A stretch of DNA of 64,000 nucleotides from PALSA-612 sp963765295. GTDB taxonomy: Bacteria; Actinomycetota; Thermoleophilia; Gaiellales; Gaiellaceae. Made by a program: the position numbers and the translations under genes. Below the pieces are notes generated by a model. The model had not been told where the DNA came from, ran no database searches, and saw nothing but the letters and a program-made list of their open reading frames with translations. Below, one piece after another: positions 1-8,534 of this stretch (positions within the stretch are counted from its first letter, which is position 1; each line of letters opens with the position of its first letter). Location of the stretch: the NCBI GenBank assembly GCA_963765295.1, contig CAVXVO010000004.1, forward strand, positions 124,001-188,000, written 5' to 3'.

Positions 1-1
1 G

Positions 2-451
2 GTGACCGTGCTCCTCGTCGTCGCCGCCGTCACGATCGTCCTCGTCGCCGTCGCCGCCCGGCCGCTCTTCTTCGCCTCCGTCGACGCCGACGTCGCCCGC
101 GCCGCCGGGGTGCCGGTGCGTCTGCTCGGCTTCGGGTTCCTGCTCGTCCTCGGGCTCTCCGTCGCCGAGACGAGCCAGATCACCGGCGCGCTGCTCGTGT
201 TCGCGCTCCTCGTCACGCCCGCCGCCACGGCGCACCAACTGACCGCCCGGCCCGGTCTCGGTCTCGCGCTCTCGGTCGCGATCGCGCTCGCCGTCACCTG
301 GCTCGGGCTCGCGCTCGCGTACTTCTCGATCTACCCCGTCGGCTTCTACGTCACCTCGCTGGCATTCGCTGCCTACGTCCTGGCCCGCCTCGGACGCGCC
401 CTCGCGCGACGCCGCCCCACTCCTGCGCCCCTGGTTCCGGAAGCCGGCTGA
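2..451 (+). CDS. Metal (Zn/Mn-type) ABC transporter permease, 3' part
   Basis: C-terminal part of an integral membrane permease of the ABC-3 family (ZnuB/MntB type), which imports Zn2+ or Mn2+ together with a binding protein and an ATPase that should lie upstream of the window. The 149 visible residues form several hydrophobic helices. The stretch with ETSQITGALLVFALLVTP matches the conserved family segment, and it recurs almost unchanged (QASQAIGALLLLG) in the next gene. The true start is upstream; the GTG at position 2 is internal. Its TGA overlaps the ATG of the next permease by one base, so the two are translationally coupled and probably form a heterodimeric channel. Confidence 0.85.
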   Translation: MTVLLVVAAVTIVLVAVAARPLFFASVDADVARAAGVPVRLLGFGFLLVLGLSVAETSQITGALLVFALLVTPAATAHQLTARPGLGLALSVAIALAVTWLGLALAYFSIYPVGFYVTSLAFAAYVLARLGRALARRRPTPAPLVPEAG

Positions 452-1305
452 TGTTCGCGCACGAGTTCATGCGCAACGCACTCGTCTCGGGCAGCGTGGT
501 CGGGATCGCGTGCGGACTCGTCGGCTGGTTCGTCGTCCTCCGCGCCCAGGTCTTCGCCGGCGACGCGCTCAGCCACGTCGCCTTCACCGGCGCGCTCGCC
601 GCCGCCGTCCTCGGCTACAACGTCCTCGCGGGGCTCTTCCTCGCCACCATCCTCGGGGGCGTCGTCATGGGTCTGCTCGGCGAACGCGCCCGGGCCGACG
701 ACGTCACCATCGGCACCCTGTTTGCGTTCACCCTCGGCCTGGGTGTGCTCTTCCTGTCGATCTTCACGACGCAGTCCAGCGCCGGCGACGGCACTGCCGG
801 CGTCCGAGTCCTCTTCGGATCGATCTTCAGCCTGACCGTGACGGACGTCAGGCGCAACGTCGCGCTCGCCGTGTTCGCGGTGGCGCTGCTGCTCGTGATC
901 GCGCGGCCGCTCCTGTTCGCCACGCTCGACGCCGACGTCGCCGTCGCCCAGGGCGTGCCGGTACGTGCGCTCGGGCTGCTGTTCCTCGCCCTGCTCGGCC
1001 TCGTCGCAGCCCAGGCCAGCCAGGCGATCGGCGCATTGCTCCTCCTCGGCCTCCTCGCCGCTCCGGCCGGCACCGCCCACCGCCTCACCGCCAACCCCTA
1101 CCGGGGGCTCGGGCTGTCCGCGCTCGTATCGCTCGGCTCGGTCTGGGCCGGCCTCACGCTCGGCTACCTCTTCCCCTCGCTTCCACCCAGTTCGATGATC
1201 GTCGCGGTCGCGGTCGGGAGCTACCTCGTGGCACTCGTCGCCACGCGCGGGTCTGTCAGTCTTCGTCGAGAAGCGTCTCGAGCAGTTCGTCGAGTCGAGC
1301 AGTAG
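451..1305 (+). CDS. Metal ABC transporter permease (ABC-3 family)
   Basis: Complete permease of 284 residues, the usual size for ZnuB/MntB/TroC proteins, with about eight hydrophobic helices. It starts MFAHEFMRNALVSG, and VLRAQVFAGDALSHVAFTGA near residue 30 is the family's best-conserved N-terminal segment. It is a paralogue of the permease just upstream, and the start is fixed by the TGATG overlap. Tandem permeases of this kind usually serve a zinc or manganese importer; the metal cannot be told from the sequence. Its last 50 bases overlap the 3' end of the convergent GH130 gene. The tail after about residue 262 is basic and unconserved, so the reading frame may originally have ended earlier. 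Confidence 0.88.
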   Translation: MFAHEFMRNALVSGSVVGIACGLVGWFVVLRAQVFAGDALSHVAFTGALAAAVLGYNVLAGLFLATILGGVVMGLLGERARADDVTIGTLFAFTLGLGVLFLSIFTTQSSAGDGTAGVRVLFGSIFSLTVTDVRRNVALAVFAVALLLVIARPLLFATLDADVAVAQGVPVRALGLLFLALLGLVAAQASQAIGALLLLGLLAAPAGTAHRLTANPYRGLGLSALVSLGSVWAGLTLGYLFPSLPPSSMIVAVAVGSYLVALVATRGSVSLRREASRAVRRVEQ

Positions 1306-2197
1306 CGAGGCAGATGGAGGTGTCGGCGGCGCCGTAGTAGATGCGGACATCGCCGGATGCCTGGTCGTGGACGACACCGCAGGGGAAGACGACGTTCGGC
1401 ACGTCACCCTGGCGTTCGTAGCTGGCCAGCGGCCCGAAGGCCGCGTCCGAGGACCGGTGGAGCACGCGCGTCGGCTCGTCGAGGTCGAGCAGCGCGAGGC
1501 CGAGGCGATAGAGGTCGCCCGCGACGGTCTGCTTGGCTCCGTGATAGATCAACAGCCACCCGTGCTCGGTCTTGATGAGCGGCGGGCCGATCCCGATCCG
1601 CCGGGAGTCCCACCACGCACCGCGCCGCGGCTGCAGGACCTGCTCGCCCGTGGTCCAGCTGTGCAGGTCGGGGGAACGGGACAGGAAGATCTCGCCGCGT
1701 GAGCCGCCGTAGGCGTTGATCGGCCGGTGGAAGAGAATCCACTCTCCGCCGATTCGTTCCGGCAGCAGGGCGGCGTTCTTGTCCTCCGCGCGCTTGATGA
1801 TGCCGAGTCGCTCGACCGTACGGAAGTCGGTCGTGGTGGCGAGGTAGACCGCCGCGCCCGCAGGCCCGTAGGCGGTGCAGGTGATGGCATAGCGGCCGAG
1901 CTCGTCGAGCCAGACGACACGCGGGTCCTCGAAGCCCCAGAGCTCGGTCTCCACCCCGTCTTCTCCCTCCAGCAGGGGCTCCGGGGACACTTCCCACTGG
2001 TCGAATCCGGTCGGTGAGCGGGCAACGGTCAGGTGCGAGACGCCGTTGAGAGCTTCGACCCGGGCCAGCAGGATCGTCTCGCCGTTCAGGGTCGCTGCGC
2101 CCGGGTTGAAGACGGTGTTGGCGGGATACGGCCAGTCGGCGGCCGTGAGGATCGGGTTCCCCGGGTGGCGGACGAAGAGCTCGCGGGAGCGTGTCAT
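1256..2197 (-). CDS. Glycoside hydrolase family 130 protein (mannooligosaccharide phosphorylase-like)
   Basis: 313-residue five-bladed propeller protein of GH130, a family of phosphorylases and hydrolases acting on beta-mannosides. Visible family marks are NPILTAADWPYPANTVFNPG at the N-terminus, FEDPRVV near residue 100 (the Asp is the expected general acid) and the HGWLLIYHG segment near residue 230. There is no signal peptide, so it is probably cytoplasmic. The ATG at 2195-2197 overlaps the TGA of the glycosyltransferase gene upstream (ATGA), which fixes the start and implies co-translation. The GT4-GH130 pairing suggests making or remodelling a mannose-containing glycan. The exact substrate, and phosphorylase versus hydrolase activity, cannot be decided here. 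Confidence 0.85.
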   Translation of the reverse strand: MTRSRELFVRHPGNPILTAADWPYPANTVFNPGAATLNGETILLARVEALNGVSHLTVARSPTGFDQWEVSPEPLLEGEDGVETELWGFEDPRVVWLDELGRYAITCTAYGPAGAAVYLATTTDFRTVERLGIIKRAEDKNAALLPERIGGEWILFHRPINAYGGSRGEIFLSRSPDLHSWTTGEQVLQPRRGAWWDSRRIGIGPPLIKTEHGWLLIYHGAKQTVAGDLYRLGLALLDLDEPTRVLHRSSDAAFGPLASYERQGDVPNVVFPCGVVHDQASGDVRIYYGAADTSICLATARLDELLETLLDED

Positions 2198-4479
2198 GCT
2201 GCCACCAGAGCCCGGGCGGCGTGGCGGCGGAGCACGACCGGAAGGCCCGCTGCGTCGAGGACGAGCTGCGCGCGGTGGAATGCGAGCGTCGATTCGGCTC
2301 CCTCGTTCGCGTTGATCTCCTCGTCTCCGAGCCCGTCGCTGCAGCCACCGTTCGAGAAGTCGTAGAGCGGCCGGTCGAGCCGGTTGCGCCCGAGGAACCA
2401 GTCGAACGCCGTCTGCGCCCTCGCGCCGTGCTCCGGGTCGCCGGTGACATTGAAGGCGGCGAGCTCGGCTTCGACGAAGGCGCACGCGTCGAGCGGCTGC
2501 TCGTCTCCGGCGCCTGGAGCCGGCTCGTCGCGATGGCGTCCCTCGTGCCCGGGAAGGCGAAGCATGTCGTCGGCGAGCCCGCACTCGTACCCGAGCCAAT
2601 CGAGCGCTTCGAGACCCGCGGCGAGAGCCCCGACGTCGCCGAGCGCCTTGCCGCCGATGATGAGCGCCTGCGGCAGCCGTGCGTTGTCGTAGCGCAGGTC
2701 GTCTTCGAACCAGCGCCAATCGGCCGTCGACGACAGCCGGTAGGACGTGGCGAGCTGGTCGACGAGTCGCTCCAGCAGCTGACGCGCGGCCGGGTCCAGC
2801 CGATCCGGGTCGAGACGCGCAAGACCGAGGGTCGCGTACGCGGCCGTGCGCAGCGAGACCTCACCGGCCAGCGAGTCCACGAGATACGAGAGCAACCGGC
2901 CCGCGGGACCGACGACCGCGGGCACCCAGGCGGTCGACAGCACCTCGCCGAGGGCGCTCACGGTACGGCCGACGTGGTCGCCGACGTGAGGCTCGTCCAG
3001 CCAGCGCCGCTCGTAGCCCATGAAATTGCGCATGCCGCCGCCGACCTGGTCGGTTGCGTCGTAGAGAAACGCCAGCGCGCGGTGGAAGATCGCCGTCCAG
3101 CGCTGGTCTCCGTCGCGACGCTCGAGCTCCAATGCGACGATGGCCAGGCGCGCGACGTCGTCGACGCAATAGCCGCTGAGCCGGTTCGGAATGGCGCCGT
3201 GCGCATGCTGCACGATCCCGACGTCGTCGACGAGTGTGTGCAGATGATCGGTGCGCACCTGGGCGAGCCGAAGGCTTCCCGCCGGCAGGGACGGTCGTCG
3301 CGGCGCCAACGTCGACGCCTCTCGGAGGGCAGCTGCCGTCGCCTCCGCCGCAGACGACCAGACGAGGCCGGTGCCGATTCGCCGTGCCTCTTTGCGAGCG
3401 GCGGCAAGCTTGTCGGGTTGGTCGGCGTAGTCGCAGACCGCGTCCGCGAGCGCCTGAGGATCCGCAAAGGGCACGATCGTTCCTGCGCCCGAGGCGAGCA
3501 CGTCCTCGGCGTACCAGTAGGGCGTCGCGATCGCCGCACAACCGGCTGCGATCGCGAAGGTCAGCGCCCCGGAGGCGATCTGCTCGCGGTTGCGGTACGG
3601 CGTGACGAACACGTCGGTCGCGGCGAGCAGGTCGGCCAGCTCGTCGATCGACAGGAAGCGGTCGTCGAACTCCACGTGCTCCTCGAGCCCGAGGTCGATG
3701 ACGCGACGTTCGAGCTGGAGCCGGTACTTCTCACCCTCGCGCCTCGCAACCTGCGGGTGGGTGCGCCCGGCAACCAGGTAGAGAGCTTCGGGATGGCGCT
3801 CGACGATCGCCGGCAGCGCCTCGATCACCGTCTCCAGGCCCTTGCCTTCGGACAGGAGACCGAACGTCGAGAGCAGGAAGCGCTCCTGAATCTGCTCGTA
3901 GCCGCCGACCAGCGGCGCGACGTACTGTGGCCGCCGGCCCGCCGCCTGCTCGCCCCGCCGCCGTCCGAGCACCGACGGAGCGCCGTGCGGGACGACGCAG
4001 ATCTTGTCCGGCGCACACGCGTTCAGCCCGACGAGCAGGCGACGTGCCGTCTCGGTCATCACGATCACCCGCTCGGCCTCCCCGCAGAGCGCTGTCAGCA
4101 CCTCGAGCTGATGCGGCTTCGGCTCCGAGAGGAGCGTGTGCAGCGTCACGACGAGCGGCTGCGAGAGTTCGCGGGCGAACGACAACACGTACTCGCCGTC
4201 GAGGCCGCCGAAGATCCCGTACTCGTGCTGCAGCGAGACGACGTCGACGTCGAGGCGGCCGAGCAGCCGGGCGGCTCGAACATAGTCGCCGCGAACCGAC
4301 TGAGACACCGTGGCCAGGACATCCGGCCCCTGTGGGCTCGCCGGATCGTCGACGACGACGATCGAGCCCGCATAGTCGACGTCCCCGACGTCGAGGAGAG
4401 CCTCGCGCAGGTCCGAGGCGAACACACCGATCCCGCAGGCACGCGGCGGGAACGTGGAGAAGATCGCCGTACGCATCAC
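2194..4479 (-). CDS. GT4 glycosyltransferase with C-terminal helical (toroid-like) domain
   Basis: 761 residues. The first ~390 form a GT-B glycosyltransferase of family 4: N-terminal FPPRACGIGVFASDL is the sugar-acceptor Rossmann entry, LLSEGKGLETVIEAL near 215 and the REQIASGALTFAIAAG segment near 300 belong to the nucleotide-sugar half. The remaining ~360 residues are helical and rich in Trp and His (for example RWFEDDLRYDNARLPQALI) and resemble an alpha/alpha toroid as in glycosidases. The start is a GTG at 4477-4479 or the next ATG at 4476. It overlaps the GH130 gene by four bases. This GT plus toroid architecture next to GH130 is known from bacterial mannoside loci, but its product is not established. 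Confidence 0.82.
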   Translation of the reverse strand: MMRTAIFSTFPPRACGIGVFASDLREALLDVGDVDYAGSIVVVDDPASPQGPDVLATVSQSVRGDYVRAARLLGRLDVDVVSLQHEYGIFGGLDGEYVLSFARELSQPLVVTLHTLLSEPKPHQLEVLTALCGEAERVIVMTETARRLLVGLNACAPDKICVVPHGAPSVLGRRRGEQAAGRRPQYVAPLVGGYEQIQERFLLSTFGLLSEGKGLETVIEALPAIVERHPEALYLVAGRTHPQVARREGEKYRLQLERRVIDLGLEEHVEFDDRFLSIDELADLLAATDVFVTPYRNREQIASGALTFAIAAGCAAIATPYWYAEDVLASGAGTIVPFADPQALADAVCDYADQPDKLAAARKEARRIGTGLVWSSAAEATAAALREASTLAPRRPSLPAGSLRLAQVRTDHLHTLVDDVGIVQHAHGAIPNRLSGYCVDDVARLAIVALELERRDGDQRWTAIFHRALAFLYDATDQVGGGMRNFMGYERRWLDEPHVGDHVGRTVSALGEVLSTAWVPAVVGPAGRLLSYLVDSLAGEVSLRTAAYATLGLARLDPDRLDPAARQLLERLVDQLATSYRLSSTADWRWFEDDLRYDNARLPQALIIGGKALGDVGALAAGLEALDWLGYECGLADDMLRLPGHEGRHRDEPAPGAGDEQPLDACAFVEAELAAFNVTGDPEHGARAQTAFDWFLGRNRLDRPLYDFSNGGCSDGLGDEEINANEGAESTLAFHRAQLVLDAAGLPVVLRRHAARALVAA

Positions 4480-4524
4480 GCGGGTCGTCGGTTCAGAACG
4501 GGAGCGGTCCCGTTCGGGGCGCCG

Positions 4525-4635
4525 CTACGCGTCACCGATCTTCTTCTTTGCGGCCCGTTTCTCGGAGCGCTTCTCCTTGAGGGACTTCTGCGGCTGCTTC
4601 TTCTGCAGCTTCTTGGGCTTCTCGGAACCCTTCAT
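4525..4635 (-). CDS. Small Lys-rich hypothetical protein (36 aa)
   Basis: A 36-codon reading frame starting MKGSEKPKKLQKKQPQK and ending KKKIGDA. Fourteen of its 36 residues are lysine and there is no hydrophobic segment. The ATG at 4633-4635 follows a textbook AGGAGG five bases upstream, which is the main evidence that it is translated. It lies between the GT4 gene and the cold-shock gene on the same strand. The composition suggests binding to nucleic acid or the ribosome, but I recognise no family. Confidence 0.6.
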   Translation of the reverse strand: MKGSEKPKKLQKKQPQKSLKEKRSEKRAAKKKIGDA

Positions 4636-4759
4636 CGCGACCTCCTCGGCCGTAGCTCCTTGCGGTGACAGCAGCGCCTGTTGTGGTGCAGCGCCCCGCA
4701 CTCCGACTCGGCCGCAGATGCGGATCGAGGGGGTGCGGGGGCGCCGTTACGTACTCGGA

Positions 4760-4969
4760 CTAGGAGGCCGCGAGTGCGACGTTCGTCGCCTCGGGACCCT
4801 TCGCACCCTCGGCGGGCTCGAAGTTGACCTTCGCGCCTTCCGCGAGCGTCTTGAAGCCCTCACCGCTGATGCTGCGATGGTGGACGAAAACGTCCTTGCC
4901 ACCGTCGTCAGGGGTGATGAAGCCGTAGCCCTTGTCGTTCGAGAACCATTTGACGGTTCCAGTTGCCAT
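4760..4969 (-). CDS. csp: Cold-shock protein (CspA family)
   Basis: 69-residue single cold-shock domain that binds single-stranded RNA and DNA. The start MATGTVKWF, RNP1-like KGYGFI near residue 16 and RNP2-like VFVHH near residue 29 are all present. The size is typical. The open frame extends 17 codons further upstream, but the ATG at 4967-4969 has a perfect GAGGAGG Shine-Dalgarno five bases before it and matches the family's N-terminus. A long intergenic region upstream (to about 5263) leaves room for the structured leader seen in other csp mRNAs; I cannot demonstrate one. Confidence 0.96.
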   Translation of the reverse strand: MATGTVKWFSNDKGYGFITPDDGGKDVFVHHRSISGEGFKTLAEGAKVNFEPAEGAKGPEATNVALAAS

Positions 4970-5263
4970 ATACACCTCCTCTACTGCTAACGAACGCGTA
5001 GGGGAGGCAGTGTTCTGCAACCGGTACTCGCTCTAGTTGACACCACGGTAGCACCCGGCCGCCCGGTCCCCGCTGCGCGCCGCGGTCGACCGCGTCTCTT
5101 TTGTCATACTGGACTTGGCCGCAGCGAGCAGTGGCGCCGACCTTTCTGTCAGCCACCCGCTCCTTCTCGTTGAGACCTCTGTCACTCGACGTTGGGGGCA
5201 ACTGTTGAAACGTATTCCTCTTTGCATGGAGAACTCGTCGTGCTCGCACGCCGGCCCCGCCCT
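4970..5263. other. Intergenic region between divergent csp and a Cys-rich ORF
   Basis: About 290 bases without a convincing gene. It must hold the csp promoter on the minus strand and probably one for the plus-strand ORF. Short reading frames here (for example one opening near 5225, MENSSCSHAG) lack supporting signals. No riboswitch or terminator was recognised. Confidence 0.4.
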
Positions 5264-5599
5264 ATGAGCGGCACGTCGCCGTCGGCCACGACTGTCCGTT
5301 CCCTGGCGCGCCGCGCGTACTGCCCGCTGTGCGGGTACGCGCATCCGAAGATGCTCGTGAGCGACGTTCGCGGGGTCGAGGACGCCCTGTGTCCCGGCCG
5401 CTGCGCCGACGCCTGGCACGCGCTGGCGGCTCTGCGGCTGCGCGAGTCGGTCGACACGCGGCTAACGCAGCGCAGGCGGGACGAGTACGCGAACGGGGAG
5501 CCTCATTCCTCCATGTTGTCGGAGCTCCTCCTCGCGCGCTGGCGTGCGGGCGACTGGTCCGTGGCGCCGGAAGACCTGCTCAAGCAAGTGCGCGCGTAG
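5264..5599 (+). CDS. Hypothetical Cys-rich small protein
   Basis: 111 residues from the ATG at 5264 (MSGTSPSATTVRS); the frame stays open back to 5192, so the start is uncertain. YCPLCGYAHPK near residue 22 and CPGRCADAWH near residue 46 form a possible four-Cys zinc-binding site. The C-terminal third is helical and charged. No signal peptide or membrane segment is seen and I do not recognise a family. The next gene is convergent and begins four bases after its stop. Confidence 0.55.
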   Translation: MSGTSPSATTVRSLARRAYCPLCGYAHPKMLVSDVRGVEDALCPGRCADAWHALAALRLRESVDTRLTQRRRDEYANGEPHSSMLSELLLARWRAGDWSVAPEDLLKQVRA

Positions 5600-5603
5600 A
5601 CGG

Positions 5604-5834
5604 CTAGCTCAGCTCGATCGCCAGGAGCGCGATCGCCGCCATCGCGCCCGCGAGCACGACCACGGCGCCGAGGACGAAGCCGAAGGCGACGAGCTTCAGC
5701 TTCCGCGGCGCAACCGACCAGACGAGGCCGGCGATGCCGAGCTTGCCGAGCCTTCCTCCCCGGAGCAACAGCCTCGAGACGCCCAGCGCGGCCACGAGCC
5801 AGCCCGCCGGCACGAAGCGGACGCCGTGATCCAC
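5604..5834 (-). CDS. Small membrane protein, hypothetical
   Basis: 76 residues from a GTG at 5832-5834, with two hydrophobic segments: FVPAGWLVAALGVSRLL at the N-terminus and a long one (LVAFGFVLGAVVVLAGAMAA) near the C-terminus, joined by a basic loop (RGGRLGKL, APRKLK). The start is chosen because the purine-rich GAGGG precedes it and the upstream frame has no hydrophobic or conserved character. It ends IALLAIELS. The protein probably sits in the cytoplasmic membrane; function unknown. Confidence 0.55.
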   Translation of the reverse strand: MDHGVRFVPAGWLVAALGVSRLLLRGGRLGKLGIAGLVWSVAPRKLKLVAFGFVLGAVVVLAGAMAAIALLAIELS

Positions 5835-5979
5835 CCCCTCGGGTCCGTCATGTCTGCGGCTCGGGAGAGAGGCGGGCACGTCGAGAGTCAGCGTAGCGGT
5901 GGGAAGATGCCGGCCCACTTTCGCGTCTGGCGGAGGACAGGCGCTCGCGGCGAGCGCTCGACGGCGAAAGGAGCGCGTG

Positions 5980-6153
5980 ATGACGAAGGACACGAAGGAC
6001 ATCGAGGTCCCGTCCGGCACGGCCGACGATGTCAAGGGCGGCGTCCGTCCGCCCGAGCCCGGATCCTCCTCCCGCGGACTGGCAGCGAAGAAGCACAGCA
6101 AGCGCGTCAAGAAGTCGGTGCCGGGCCCGTCCGGCGGGATGCCGCACCACTGA
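5980..6153 (+). CDS. Small hydrophilic hypothetical protein (57 aa)
   Basis: 57 codons beginning MTKDTKDIEVPSGTADDVKG and ending GGMPHH, with a basic KKHSKRVKK patch near residue 40. The ATG at 5980 follows AAGGAG at a spacing of seven bases, so translation is likely; the longer frame from 5899 lacks such a signal. The acidic first half, basic second half and no hydrophobic stretch suggest a disordered cytoplasmic peptide. No family recognised. Confidence 0.6.
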   Translation: MTKDTKDIEVPSGTADDVKGGVRPPEPGSSSRGLAAKKHSKRVKKSVPGPSGGMPHH

Positions 6154-6254
6154 CCGGGAGCAAGCGTGAGGCGCCGCGGCACTCGCCCAGCCGCCGCGGC
6201 GCCCCCGGGCCTCCGCCTGATTGACAGGCGCGAGGAATCTGGGACCCTCGGCCG

Positions 6255-7067
6255 GTGGAACCGCTGCTCGGCAGGCTGGCCGTCCGCTTCTCCTCGCTCG
6301 CCGACGTCTTCCGGAGTCCTGACCTGCGCCGGCTGCAGCTCGCCTGGGCCGGCTTCTACATCTCCGAATGGTCGACACGACGGCGGCGCTCTTCCTGGCC
6401 CGCTCCGACTTCACTGCGCTCGTCTCGCGGCTCCACCCGACCGCGTTCGCGATCAAGCGGCAGATCGTCAGGCACGCCTGCGGGCGGCTGCGCGTCAGCC
6501 ATTCCGTGCTCGTCGACATGCTCGGTGGCGGCCCGCCCGAGAGCGCCGGTCGGCCGGAAGGGCTCGCCGAAGCCGGGCCGGCCGACTTCCCGCAAGGCCG
6601 GCTGCCGGATCGCGACTACGTCCAGCGGCTGCCCTTCTTCCGGAGCTACGGCGAGCCGGAGCTCGCGGAGCTCGTCAAGGACTGCCGGCTGGCGGTCGTG
6701 CCGGCGCGCTGCTCGATCCTGCCGGAGGGCTCGCCGGCGACCGCGTGCTACGTCACGTTGCACGGGGCGATCGAGGAGATGATCCGCCGCGGCGGCGAGT
6801 CGGTACGTGTTCGCCTCTGCGGCCCCGGCCGGGCGTTCGGCTACGCCGGGCTGATCCACGAGCTGCCGTCGTCCGTGTCGGTCGTGACACGCGAGCGCTC
6901 GCTCCTCATCGTCGTCCCCGGCGGACGGTTCGAGGCGCTGTTCCACGGAGGGACGATCAGCTCCTACGCCTTCTTCAACGCGATCGAGCACGACCTGATG
7001 GCAGCGCTGCGCCAGGCGCGGGCCCCGCAGGCCCGCCTGGCCGCAGCGTCGCGCTGGCGCCGGCTAG
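6255..7067 (+). pseudogene. MFS N-terminus joined to cNMP-binding domains (deletion remnant)
   Basis: The first ~38 codons (frame of 6255: SLADVFRSPDLRRLQLAWAG, then FYISEW) look like the start of an MFS transporter. Immediately after FYISEW, in another frame (from 6368), the sequence becomes the tail of a cyclic-nucleotide-binding domain (LARSDFTALVSRLHPTAFAI). A second, fairly complete cNMP domain follows (LPFFRSYGEPELAELVKDC through LIVVPGGRFEALF, to ~7040). Everything between, the whole membrane bundle and most of the first cNMP domain, is missing, as an internal deletion would leave. The cNMP frame has no stop of its own near 7067 and runs on as antisense of the next gene. A short cNMP protein from the ATG at 6368 is possible but less likely. 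Confidence 0.55.
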
Positions 7068-8463
7068 CCGGCCGGCTGGATGTTCTGGTTGACGCGGAAG
7101 ACGTTGTCCGGGTCGTAGGTCGCCTTGGCCTTCGCGAGGCGCTCGTAGTTGTCGCCGTAGGTCGCCTTCACCCGGTCCTGGCCCTCGTCCATCATGAAGT
7201 TGACGTACGCACCGCCGGCCGAGTACGGGTGCAGCGCCTCCCAGTAGCCGACTGCCCAGTCGCGCAGCGCAGGCGCGCCCGCCGGGTCGGGATCGACGCC
7301 GATGATGACCTGTGACCAGCGCGTGTCGCGATACGCCCAGGGCGTGTCGCTCGCACCGACGTCGTGAGCCGCGCCGTCGATCGGGTAGATGTGCGAGCCA
7401 GACTTCCAGCTCGGCATCTTCTCGTTCCACTCGGCGTTCCGGGACGACGGCCTCGTCGGGGATCTCGTTGACGAAGTCGGCACGCCAGTACCACTGGTCG
7501 CCGGGGCCGTAGAGCGGCGTCGAACGCGCTGTTCAGCGCGGGCAACGGCATCCGCCCGACACCGTGCATCAACGGCTCCGCCACGGCGAGCATCGGTGCC
7601 ATCGACTTGCTCCGCCTCCTCGTCCGACCCGACGATGCACCAGACGATTCCGCACACCTTGCGCATGTGGATCTCCTCCGGGAACGGCGGCCCGGGCGGG
7701 ACGGTGTGGAAGCAGAAGAAGCCGGTCGCGTTCCTCGGCAGGGTCGGCAGGATACTCGCGGTAGGCCTTGAGCATCGCGTCGGTGTCCTCGATCGCCCAG
7801 AACGTCGGGCCGCCGACGACGTCCGCGACCGGGTGCGCCCGGAACGTGAACTCGGTGACGACGCCGAAGTTGCCGCCGCCGCCGCGCAGAGCCCAGAAGA
7901 GCTCCGCGTTCTCGTCGGCACTCGCCGTGACCTGCTGCCCGTCGGCGAGGACGACCTGCGCGGAGAGCAGGTTGTCGACCGTGAGGCCGCAGCCGCGCGT
8001 CAGGTGGCCGATCCCGCCTCCGAGCGTCAGCCCGCCGACACCGGTCGTCGAGATGACGCCGCAGGGCACCGCCAGGCCGTGGGGGTTCGTGGCCGCGTCC
8101 ACCTGCGCCCAGGTCGCCCCGCCGCCGACGCGCGCCGTGCGCGCATCCGCGTCGACCGTGACCGAGTGCAGCGGCGAGAGATCGGCGACGACACCGTCGT
8201 CGACGCTGCCGAGACCGCCACCGTTGTGACCGCCGCCTCGAATCGCGAGCGGCAGGTCGTGCGCCTTGGCGAACCCGATCACGCTCGCCACGTCGCTCGT
8301 ACCGGTGCACTTCGCGATCAGCAGCGGGCTTCTTGTCGATCATGGCGTTGAACAGGGCGCGCTCCTCGTCGTACGACGAGTCGCCCGGGCCGATCAGCTC
8401 TCCTCCGAACGATCCGCCGAGCTCGCTCCGTGCGTCCGCGATTGCCGTTTCCGTCGCGCTCAT
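7064..8463 (-). pseudogene. FAD-linked oxidase with BBE domain, broken by several frameshifts
   Basis: Reads as a ~465-residue berberine-bridge-enzyme-like oxidase of the PCMH FAD-binding superfamily spread over different frames. The start is the ATG at 8461-8463 (MSATETAIADARSELGG) with AGGAGG upstream. RGGGHNGGGLGS holds the His expected for covalent FAD attachment; TTGVGGLTLGGGIGHLTRG and NFGVVTEF are FAD-site segments. The C-terminal BBE part (YWEALHPYSAGGAYVNFM, YDPDNVFRVNQNI) is intact. One break is an extra base in a GGG run at 8326-8328; further breaks lie at about 7760 and between 7430 and 7620. Several are needed, so it is either a decaying gene or a region of poor sequence. Such enzymes oxidise sugars, alkaloid-like compounds or other alcohols; substrate unknown. 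Confidence 0.75.
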
Positions 8464-8534
8464 GACCGGCCTCCTCGTCGAGACTCTGGGACAGACAACC
8501 AGCCTCGGAGGATAAACGAGGACCTCGAGCTCGG

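Noticed and set aside
2191..4668. 825-codon open frame on the plus strand
   Set aside because: Antisense to the GT4 gene, which has clear family motifs; the plus-strand translation is Arg/Glu-rich without conserved domains, a GC-rich shadow.
5021..5190. Riboswitch or thermosensor in the csp leader
   Set aside because: Only generic GC-rich pairing could be drawn by eye; no known motif.
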